DNA of 64,000 bases from positions 50,442,332-50,506,331 of the forward strand of contig OZ024938.1 in the NCBI GenBank assembly GCA_964017235.1, given 5' to 3'. Shown piece after piece: positions 26,401 to 38,400 of this stretch. The stretch comes from Sabellastarte sp. h YS-2021. Its lineage: Eukaryota; Annelida; Polychaeta; Sabellida; Sabellidae. Positions within the stretch are counted from its first letter, which is position 1. Each line of letters starts with the position of its first letter. The position numbers and the translations under genes were made by a program. A model generated the notes under the pieces. That model saw nothing but the letters and a program-made list of their open reading frames with translations. It had not been told where the DNA came from and searched no databases.

Positions 26401-29400
26401 AAGTCCTTGATGGCGTCAGTGACTTCCTTTGGGGCCTTGCCCTGAACAATGGTAGCGTTTAAAAATGAAATATGTTGATTCATTTTGTCCTGAATTTCAC
26501 TCACGCACCTGTTGAACCCCGCTGCGTGGTTGGTAATCAAAGAGCCTTCTTTAGCACATTGTTCCCACCTTCTAAGAATCTCCTGAGGGATAGGCCTAGA
26601 TGCTGGTCCTGAAGATGGATATGAGGAAGTCTTGGCAATACGGGAGAATTGAGAGTTCAGGCGTGCTTCGGAACCCGACCAGCCAAAGATTGTACGTCCA
26701 GGTCTTTGATTTACATCCTGTTTGAGTCGTGACTGTGTATACCACTTTGCCTGGCTTTTGGGTGTTCTGATAAACTGGTCTTGTTTCAGACCTGCGGCTT
26801 CCTGGGAACGAGAAAGGTAACCTTCTGCAACACGAGTGTTCAGTTTTTCCATCTTATAGCAAAGCCAGTCGTCAGCTGGTAACTCCACTGAAACTTTGCC
26901 TGAGCGACGAGGGTGTTTTCCCTTCCAAGGGTTGTCAGAACGGTTGTCTGCATCACTTGCTGAAGCTTCAAAATCTGGTATGTGAGACCAGCCAAGAAAA
27001 GACCGGACCGACCGGACCGTTTCTCTGTAGTTCATTTCCTCGTTTTTCTCATTGACCTCAGTATCTGAAAGTTCACCCTCCTCACCAGATTCCTTATCTG
27101 ACCGGTCCGGAAGGGGTTCCCCATCTGACAGAGCCGGATCCGGCTGAGCAAAACTATCCGGTGCAAAGGAAGCAGAAGTACTGGTATACTGTGGACCGGT
27201 GATGACCGGTTGAGAGGCGGACCCTAGGGAAGAGACACTGGTGATAGCAGGCACAGTTTCCTCCGGTTCACCAAGAACTTGTAAACCCGGACCGGGTACC
27301 ACTGTCTTGGGAGGAATAGGGTCCCTAGCAATCTGACTTGCAGAACCGGCAGCAGCGGCCGGTTTGATAGACTTCTTGTGTTTTGATTTCCCTTTCTGTT
27401 TTTTAACAGAAGAAGCAGAATCCTCTACGTCCTGACCCGGAGGCCTCACCGGACCGGTGGCTCTGGGGTCAGGAGAGGGATTGATAAAAGGCGTGTCAGA
27501 GATAGGGGCTTGACCCGTTGAAACAGGCATCTTTGGAGTAGAAAATATGTTGGTTCTAGTAAGGAGAGCCTCAAAACGGGCGAATTTTTCCTCCAACTGA
27601 TTGTTTAACAGTTCAAAATCCTGACGGGAGACAAAGTCTCCAGTACTTGTCTGATCAGAAACCGGGAAAGCACCGGCAACAATCCGTCCCTGCGCATGCG
27701 CAGTGTCCGGAGACATCTCAATTTCATCTTGTTCCTCCACCGGACCCACAACAGTAACTTTACTAGGAGAGATTAAAATCCCTGCTTTTTTGTCTTTTCG
27801 GATTTGATATTGTTGAGTTGCTAACATACCTTTCTGAGAGTCAGACAAATTATCACACAAATCACAGTCCTGACCTTTGACACAAGGGTCATCTCCCACC
27901 TTTTTGTCCCTGCAGCGGGCACACTTTTTATGAAGGTCAAACCCCGCCATAACATGGCCACAACTACCACGCCTCTGTCCTGGTGATGCCATGATAAATA
28001 TATTTTGCAATATCCAAAGCTTTCCTTCTAACACGTTTGCAAAGAAACAATATAATTCAAAGTTTATTCTACTGAAATTTATCCGCTAACACACTATGGC
28101 GCCAAACAAAAAGAGGAAGTACGCATACGCGCGCACGCGCAGTAGGGGAGCTGGGTGCAGTCACGACACCTGGCGAATGTGGATTACACTACCGGTCCCG
28201 GTCAGAGCCCAGCTCAGGACGTTTTTGTCTAACGTTTGGCGGGACCGGCTGCGCGCCGGACAAATGCACTGGTCCACTAGGTAAGATATATTAACGCAAT
28301 AAAATGATTTCTTTACACTGGGGTATTAAGGAAAGACCTAGCAATCTTATTTGACAACACAAGGGAACTTTTTGCATGGGGGTCTTAAGGACAGATCTTC
28401 CAGTAATCTGAATTTTTTTTATACTGGTATAACAATGACAAATCTTTCAGTTATCTGATTTCATATCACCCAGGTATTTCTTTACACAGAACTGGTCTCC
28501 AAGTAATCCGCTCTCTTCACAATGAGGTATTAAGGACAAACGTTCCTGTAATCTGATGTTTTGACACTCGGGTATTAAAGATAAACCTTCCATTAACCCA
28601 ATTTCTTTACACAAAGCTTTTCAAGGACAAACATTCCAGTAATGGCATTTCTTTACATTTGGTATTAAAGACAAACCTTCCAGTAATCTGATATCTTAAC
28701 ACTGAGGTATTAACATCAAACCTTCTGGTATTTCCATTTCTTTGCATTGAAGTATTTCTTTGCACAGGACTAATCTTCCAGTAGTGCACTTTCTTCATAC
28801 TGGGGTATTATGGTATTATCCACTTTTACCCAAATTCAATTAGTACCGGTCCTACAAACCCATAGGTAGTTTATTTTACTTAAATTAACATGGCTCACCT
28901 CCCAGTAGTCTGATTTCTTCACTCCGTCAGCATAGGCTTTTGCAAACTTGCTCTCACTGTTACAGGCTGCAATGGCCGCACTGAACTGAGCCATGGGATG
29001 CAGATTTGCTGGGAAGTTGTTTAGCATTGTTACTACATGAGATGGCAGGTCTGCTCGACTGGCCCACTCCTGTGAAACATAAAGCATCATGTTATGTTAC
29101 ATTGAGAAATCAAAATGCACGTTAATAATCAAATATCACCGATACATAGTTGAAAGTATTTTGTAGATTCACCTAAACAATGAAATTAATTGGTCCACTC
29201 CTTCGATGATAAATCAAACGCAGAAAACATTTCAGTGTGAATATATAATCTAATCCACTGCTCCACAGGTGTAATAATTGCCAAACAAGAGGGAACACAA
29301 TGCAGTAAAAAAAGCAACAGGAAAAGGGATAGTCAAGGGAGGAAATAGGCTAGTATTCCATGGTTGTGGGTGTGACCATAGAGAAGAATATGAAGTGCGG

Positions 29401-32400
29401 AAGCTTGAGTTGAAGACGACAGGATTTCAAAAATATAACCACAAATTAAGTTCATAGTATTATATTCACTTGAGACTTCATATCCAAGCAGTGCAATGGC
29501 ATACAGAAGACACTTTAATCAATGTGTACAAAGGATTAAAATTGTACTTTTAATTCATCCCCTACAGCAGCTAGGTTTGTTCTGTAGCAGACATTAAGTA
29601 TAACCCAAAGCTTGATACGAGTTGGATTAAAACCCACAACACATGTGGACAAAACATATTCACTTATTCTTTAAGTTAACAGCTGACTGGTCTTTTCCAA
29701 TGCTTAACACAATTACAATGCATAATTTATTACCACACCAGACACAAACCCAAGACCACAGAAGTGAGAGCCGAATCCTAGATTACTTTGTGTACATTTT
29801 TCAAACATCGCCAAGATATCACCTCAGTATTTCCTAGGGATGGGACGGTAGTTCCGGTATTTCGCTATTGAGAGCATTTTACTGAAATAACGTGATGAGA
29901 TTTTACAACCGCCACTGCGGTTGTCAGCACATATAGTGGAAGGAAGAGTTAAAATATTAGAAACCTACTCGAAATCTGAAGAAATTATACGCTTTTCTCC
30001 CCAATATTCATGCATTTGTAGACTTTATACAGTACTATCGCTTACGTTGAGCAGAACTGCCATGTTTTGGTTACGACAATTTTTACCTCAATTTCGCTTG
30101 TCAGCTTATATAACTGAAGGAAAAGTTAAAATAATGGGAAAAAATAAGAAATCTGGTGAAATTATAAGATTTTTTCTCGTATTTCGGGCATTTTATCACT
30201 TTTATTGTGATGTCGTGAAGAGGAAACGTCCATGTTTGTTTGGGGTGTACTAAACATGGAATTCCAGAATCGGTACGGTTTTGCATTGGTGACCTACCGA
30301 TGTACATATTTTTATACCGTCCCATCCCTAGTATTTCCCAAATATCACCCAAGTATTTCTCAACCATCATCCAACTTAAAGCTAGATGATTGGCTTAATG
30401 TAATACAAGCTAGTTGGCCTAACTTTGTATTGGCAGATAGTGACAGGAATTGTCTCCAATTTGCATGGTCGATTAATCCTCCATTTTTACAACTGATAAT
30501 CCAGTCTTAATCCATTCTTTTACTCCATTGTTGGTTACATCATGAAAAACTTTGCTGGATGAAGTATATGTTGATCCGGTAAGAACAACGGTGTTTCAAT
30601 AGCTGAATCTACCAAAAACACTCTCTTCCCCAAAGATGGCAGTAGACATAAATAAACCAAAAACTCAAGAAAAATCTGTAAATTTATTAAAGGAAAGTGC
30701 CTAAATTTTTTGTTTTTTTTTTAAATATGCCAATACTGAGTGTTAGGAAATTGTCAGTAATAATGACGAGACGATGGGTACCACTTCCAGATCGATCATC
30801 GTTACTAATGTGAATTTCGAACGACCATTCGATCTCTATAGACCATCGTTCTATCACTACTGGCAGATTGGCTTAACTTGTCAAAATATTTTCATCACTG
30901 AGTTAATTTCCCAAACCTTAATGCCTGGAAGATACAGGCTTATTTTGAGCTTGCTTCAGCTGTAATAAAAAATGCTGAAAATACCTTTGAGACAGCTGTG
31001 ACCTGGTCTGTTGTTGGTATATTTCCAGTCAACAGGAGCCAGAACAAACCCTCTGGAAGGGGCTCATCTCCTCCCTCAGCCTTAGGCAACAGCTTCTGAC
31101 ACTCTGGGATGCTGTAACCACGGAAACGGATACCTTCTTCCGGGTCCAGGACAGAGGTTTCAGTGACTAGACCCAGGATACCACGCATCCCTCCATACAC
31201 CTGAAAATGATGTAAAAGCCTAGTAAAGATAAATGAAATACAAAGAACAAAGACTGATTAATTCCTCTGGGCACAAGTTTAGTTAATAGAGGAAAGCACT
31301 GCATACCATATAGTCAACGTAACACACTGGAATCCACCAGTCACAGGCAAGTAAATCCCATTTTCTAGTTTTAGGTCAATCAAATACAGTGCCTGAGGAA
31401 TGGTAGATAAAATGTGTTACCCATAACAAGTAGGGATGGGTCGGCATGAAAAATATGTACATCAGGAGGTGGCCAACCTAAAACCAAACCAATTTCGAGA
31501 CTCCGCGTTTTAGTACACCCCAATCAAACATGGCCATTTCCTCTTAATCACAGCACAATAAATGTAGGGGTGTTGCGGTAACGATTTTTTCCTTCCAGTT
31601 TCACGCCTAGTACTTCCCGGTCGGTTACCGGTTAACCGTCTCTTATTTAAGAAAACATGAGAACCAAATAGTTTCCATTCTGTAAAACAGGAATTCTAAC
31701 ATAACACAGATGTGTCCTCGATTCTGATTGGCTAAAAGACGAAATATATGGTAACTGTGAATTATCGCTCATTATGGCTGTTGTTTTACAGTAAAAAGCA
31801 CATAAAAGTGGATTATGACATTTATTTTGTATGTAAGGTTAGTAAAATTTCTTTATATTCCAGTGTAAGCGGAAAACCGTTATCTGAACTTTATGACGGT
31901 TTGCAGTAATTTATTTATCGTACCGACGATACCGGTACTACCGCAACACCCCTAAATAAATGCACAAAATATGGGATAAAAGTGTGTAATCTTTCAGATT
32001 TTTGGTGTGCTTCCAAAATTTTAAGTTTTCCTTCAATTTCATGCATTGACAAGCGAGATTAAGGTTATAAAGTGTCGTACACAAAACATATCATTTCTGT
32101 TCAACATGATCACTACTGACTATAAAAGTTTGCAAATACACGAAAATATGGGACAAAAGCTTATAATCTCTTCAGATTTGGGGTACGTTTCTAATATTTT
32201 AACTCTGCCTTCCATTTTACCTGTTGGCAAGCGAGATGGTGGTTTTAAAATCTTGTTATGGTATTTCAGTAAGATACTCTCAATACCAAGACACCTGGCC
32301 TACTGACCCATCCCTACTAACAAGTGTATTAATATACCTGCATATAATGCTCAGTTCATATAAACAATACACAAGCACATGTAAAGGTTACACCCATTTT

Positions 32401-35400
32401 TAATCGAAGTGTTAGGCATTCTGCAGATCTATAAACAGTACAAAATACATTTGGTCAATTGTTTTTTACATCTCCCCATATTCTTTATCGATGAAATAGA
32501 ATATTATGCAATTATAAGATGATTCCAAGCGACAGACAAACACAAATTTTCATTTATTTTTTAACTTTCGGAATATTTACCTTGTCAACTGTCACATCTC
32601 CAACCACTGTGTTGTTATGCTTTCCTCGAAACTCCTTGATGATACTTTGTTGTTGTGGGATCAAGTTCGCAACATGATCTTTCAGGTTCTGTAAATTTAT
32701 ACACAAGTAATTAACATTATGCCAGAATACTGTCTCAACAAACCTTACCCGGAAATTCTTTTTCTTTCTTTCCAAATTTAACTAGGACATGAATATACTG
32801 TTCTACTTGGTTTTCCTTTAGCCCTTATCAAGGGCTCTGTCTCAAAAACCAGGGTTGGCAGGTTTTTGATGGACATGGTTAAAACCTATGGTTTAAACCG
32901 GTTTAAACTGTAATGTCAAAAACACCAAAAACTCCCGAGGAATATTGTCAAAAAACTGGATAATAGGCCCTAAACTTAGTTTTCTGAATATTTTTAAATA
33001 TTGAAACATTATGTTCAGTTTCTAAGACAATTATGACTCTTAGTTGTTTAATTCATCTTTACTTTCTCACAGGTTTTGGCTGCTTTATACCCTTGCTGAG
33101 GTTTTTGACAGTTTTAACCAGTTTTTGACACTGTCACGTCAAAAACAGGTTTTTGATGTAAAAACCCAGCCCTGTCAAAAACATAACATGTTTTTAACAC
33201 TCACTAAAACCCAAGTTAGTAAAATACCCAGTAATTGGGAGTAAGAAAGGCACAATTCACCATCAGAGAAATCCCTTATAAGTTATAACTACACAGGGCA
33301 AATTGGACAACTGAGAATCGATACAAATCTACCAACAGGACCATCAGCAAAGCTAGCACTGATAGCAGTCTTAGTAGCAATGTGCTCCCCCTTTTAATTA
33401 ATGTTTGGGTGTTTTCATTAGGGATGGGTCGGTATGAAAAATATGTACATTGGGAGGTCGCCAGTGTAAAACCACACCGAATTCGGGACTCTGCGTTTTA
33501 GTACACTCCAAATAAACATGGATTTTTCCTCAACGACATCACAATAAAAGCTCATAAATGCACAAAATATTCGATAAAAACATATAATATCTTCATATTT
33601 CTGGTTTCTGTCCAATATTTCAAGTTTTCCTTCATTTATATGAGTTGAAAAGCGAAATTGAGGTTATAAAGTGTCGTAACCAAAGCATGGCAGTTCTGCT
33701 CAACGAATCGCTTATAAAAGTCTGTAAATGGACGAAAATATGGGTTAAAAAGCTTATAATTTCTTCATATTTGGGGTATGTTTCTACTATTTTAACTCTT
33801 CCTTCGATTACATGTGTCAGCAAGTAGAGTGGCGGTTTTAAAATCTTGTCACGGTATTTCACTAAAATGATCTCGATACCGAGATTCCAGGCCTACCAGC
33901 CCATCCCTAGTTTTCAGACTGTGATGAATGACAGCTAAGGCTGAAAGCCATTTTAATTTAAGTATTCAGTTACTTGTTCTGTATAATCTTCAATTTTCCG
34001 ATTAATCTTATATAGTGTACACTCACCAACTAGGGCAGGGTCAGTAACACCGTTATCTCGGTATGGAGAAAAAAATTCACTTCAGCACCGTGGTGACAGA
34101 CATTTTACAGCCGGTATTTCAAATGTCAGTATATAATATGGTGAGAAAACGAAAACTATTAGACACAAACCTCAAATCTGAAGAAATGAGAAACTTTTAT
34201 CCAATATTTTTATATATTTTAGCACCTTTATAGATTTCTTTCAGAACTTCTATGTTTTGTTTTTGCAAATCTTACTTCTGATTGGTGGGCCTATTCGATT
34301 GTGGATATGCTAGAAGCCTAGAACACAATTTCTTCTTTCAGTATCCTGGAATTGGTATGGTTTTACACTGGCGGGATACCGAAATGAAAAATCTGCTACC
34401 GACCCTACCCTACCACCAACAATTACTGAAATCAGAATAATAAAGCATCAAACAAAGCATCGTACAAATAAAAAAAAATATCATTTTTACCTACATCTTT
34501 GTTAGCTAAGGGACAAATATCGTGAAAAACAAATTAAAACTGTAGAAGACACAGAATACTGCAATCCTTTTGAAGTAGCCGAAATATTGCAGGTAAATAC
34601 TAAAAGTCGTCCCATAACACAATCCAACAAAATATCAACTGGTGTTGAAGAGTTGTAGATATTTTACTCAAGTTCTCATCCTGAGAATACTGACATATTT
34701 CAAAACACCAGAACTTTGTTATTAGCCATATTTTTAAGAGAGTAATAATTAAATTAGATCAAAACAATCACCATAGTGGTTTACGGTAATCCAAATTTAT
34801 CTTTTGACAACTTATAAACATTGCATAAATATGCCCAAGAAATGAACCTCCGTGTGGAAACACTTCAGTTTAAAGGAAATTGATGGGAAAAAGCAAGTTA
34901 TTTCCAACCTCTGTAACTCTGCCCTGTCATATATGGGTGGTACAAGTTGTATGAAGAACCACTTAAAGCTCGTAACCCAGCAGCCTTACGGGCAGATAAT
35001 TTAGGGCCGTGGAAAAAATGCCTCCTAAAAAGAATGCCTCCTCAATATTTTGTGACAAGGCAACAATGCCTCCTGAGAAAAAGGTACTTAATTTTCTTTT
35101 GCAAGGTTTTGCTGGTTCTTCTCACTCTTTTGGCTGGCTGCCCTGGCTTCCATCATTATTTATAGTTGTCTTGTTTCTCTTGTTATAATATTTCTGGCCA
35201 TCCTAGTGTATCTAACTGCAGTCAACTCCTTAGAGAGGGGATAGCCTATATTGTAATTTGATGAAAATACATATTCCAAGCCACAAAGACCACAACTATT
35301 TCATCAACAAACATCACAGCCATAAATTCTGCTTTTAAACTGCTCCTGAGTATAGTTGAAAGGATACCCTTTCAAGAAGAAACTAGAAATAGGACGCCCT

Positions 35401-38400
35401 GTTGAAAGTAGCTGCGACATATGAATAGAAACAGGATAGCATAGAAGAACACACATTATCATGTGTAATGTCCACCCCATGAACCTTTTGCAAAAAATTG
35501 TACAGTAGTCTGACCCTGTTTCATATGTAAAATATATCAAGGATGCTTAAATATTTATTAATATACATGTAAATTATTTCAGCTTCATGCCTTTTTGCAT
35601 TGGTTCGGTTGAAAATTTCGACAAAATCGCTCCATCTTGCATGGTTAAGGAGATAGAAGCAAATTTGTGTTTTTCAATTTTTGGCAAAAATTCAAAATGG
35701 CCGCCATTTTTGGGAAGAGAAAGTTTTTTGAAAATTGCCAAGAGTACATTGATTAGTTACCCTGTGGGTCCGAAATTTCGACGAAATCGCTCTATCTCGC
35801 ACGGTTAAGGAGATAGAAGCAAATTTGTGTTTTGCCATTTTTGGCAAAAATTTGAAAATTCAAAATGGCCGCCATTTTTGGGGAGGGGAAAATTTTTTGA
35901 AAATTGCCAAGAATACATTTCTCTGATACCCTGTGGGTTGAAAATTTCGACGAAATCGCTCTATCTCACACAGTTAAGGAGATAGAAGCAAATTTGTGTT
36001 TTCCCATTATTTGGCAAAGTAGCTAAGTAGCTATTACTCAGTCAGTTATATAGCTATTATCACTAAAAGCAATCCCAAGCAAGCTATCGACCTAACTATT
36101 GCTCATACCAAATTTGGTAAAGGTATGTCAAATATTTTTCCTTAAAATGCCCGGAAATAAAAGAAGTATACAAAAGTAGCTAAGTACTATTACTCAGTTA
36201 GCTATAGAGCTATCTTCACCAAAAGCAATCACATGCAAGCTATTAACCCAATAAACACCCATACCAAATTTGGTAAAGATAGGATAAATATTTTTCCTTC
36301 AAATGAGCGGAAACCAAGTGTCCGGATGCCGGAAAAAGCAAAAATAATATGTCCACCCCCCAGTGGACTCTAGTGAGGTGGACATAATTTCATTACTTTG
36401 TGATACTGTATGTTGTGGTTTTTACTGTTTATATTTGATATGAAACATGTTTTAGATATTATGTTACAGTTTTCATATATAACATGTTTACAAGTTGAAT
36501 TTTTTTTTTTTTTTTCGGAGGAGGCATTTTTTCCTAGTCACAAAATATTCTGGAGGCATTCTTTCTAGGAGGTATATTTTCTAGGAGGCATTTTTTCCAG
36601 GAGACAATTTTTCCAGGATTCGATAATTTATCTGAGCTACCAATTTCGAGCCTTTTAGTACATCCCAACCAAACATTCCTCTAATTTCCTCTAAACAACA
36701 TCTCAATTAAAGTACCCAAATGTGCAAAATACTAGGGATGGATCAGTACCAAAAATGCGTACATTAGGAGGTTGTTAATGCAAAACCATACCGATTTCGG
36801 GACTTTGCATTTTAGTACACTCCAGTCAAACATGGAAATATTTTAACTCTTTCTTCCATTATTTGATTTTGCAGGCAAAATGACGGTTTTAAAATCGCAT
36901 TACAGTATTTCAATAAAATGCACTTTATAATAAAACACCAGGCTTACCGATCCATCCCTATTCCAAAAGTGTAGATTTGAAATAACGTAAGTATTTCACT
37001 ATTTATTATGAGAAAACAAGAGTTCAAATTGCATAAACTGATGTGATTTCCAAATAACGCCCACTGAGTTACAAATCAAGAGACAGCCAACTCATCCCAG
37101 CAATAACTGCTATAACTCAGTGGTGAATTTCACAGGTTTTAGTCAATATACTCACTGTACTGTCGGATGATGAAAGACGTTGACTTGCTGCAAGTACACT
37201 TGGTAGACTCTGCAAAATAATACAAAAAAATCAACAACTGAATGAAAAAAGACTTTTACATTACACATATGATTTCACTTTTGATATTTGACATTTTTTG
37301 TGTAAACAACTTTGATAATGCTGAATGATATTTAAACTCTTTTCAATCAATTCATTTATCCTTGATATAAGCTATCCTTCAATGTTGTTTTACCATTGGT
37401 CAGAACGTTTGTTAAAATAAAATTTTACAGAATTCAAATTTATTCAATTATGTCCAACTCTAGTTTTAGCTCCACACGGTAAACATGCAGAGATTTAAAT
37501 ACTTCTAAACCTGCTTTGTATACACATTTGTTTCTTGTCAAAGAAATAAACCGAGTTCCAAAAGACTTCAAATTGTGAAATAGGTACAAAATTGTTAGAA
37601 AAATTGGACATATCATATAAAAATTAAACACTGCCACATTGTGGAGATAAATGCTATGGCTACTGCTCTCAGTGCTCTGAGGTCCAGAATTCTTATATCT
37701 TTATTTCTATAATTCTATTATAATATTTTATGTTTTTTTTTTATCTGAAGAGATCAATTGTGACGCATTTTATCAAAACTTTGTTTTTTAACAAGGTCAA
37801 CGTCCAAAGTCCATATATTATCCATATTCGATTCTGGGGTTCAAATAACTCAATTTATATAAAAGTGACTCCCAAAAACTTCAATTCTTGGGTTTATACA
37901 ACACAATCTATATAAAAGTGACTCCGCACATTTACCCTGCGCAGAGTACTGTGTGAAGCCCTGTACAGTGTTTAGAGGGACAGTCAACAAACTGCTGTCA
38001 GTGAATCTGAAAGTCTTATTCAAAAGGATATGGTGACAGACTGAAGCGAGGATGGCTGAACTGTGGAATCCCCCTGACAGAAGTAGAAATATGGTAATTT
38101 TGTGTAAAATAAAACAAATTAATATTTATGTATATGATGACATGAATATAAATTACAAACTCACCAAGGTACACTACATTTGGTCGACAAAGTCGACAAT
38201 ATAAAGTAGCTCTCAGATTTCTTAACGCCTAAATGACATTCAAAATTTCATGTTTGCAAATAAGTTAAAACTCAATCCAGACAAAACTGAGTTCATTCTC
38301 ACTGGCTCCCAAAGAAATCGTAACCAACTCCTCCCTCACTTCCCTATCAATATTCTGGGAAATCAGGTCTCGCCAGCACAAAGTGTCAGGAACATCGGAG

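Larger units (their letters stand above)
22078..28306 (-). mobile_element. Complete DIRS-type (tyrosine recombinase) retrotransposon in CS intron 5
   Basis: Its 5' end is at 28306 and its 3' end at 22078. In order on the minus strand it has an inverted terminal repeat (ITR), a gag-like ORF, RT/RNase H/methyltransferase-like ORF, tyrosine recombinase ORF, an internal complementary region (ICR), then the second ITR. No LTRs, aspartic protease, DDE integrase or envelope gene are seen, which sets it apart from retroviruses and Gypsy elements. None of the three frames is broken. The ITRs differ at about 2 positions over some 165 bp, so the copy is young. It is much richer in GC than its surroundings. 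It sits inside an array of CS exon-5-end repeats and shares only a TG with the target. It has the same orientation as CS transcription. Confidence 0.95.

Noticed and set aside
22078-28306. Endogenous retrovirus or Gypsy/Copia LTR element
   Set aside because: No direct LTRs, protease, DDE integrase or envelope frame. Inverted termini, an ICR and a tyrosine recombinase identify DIRS.
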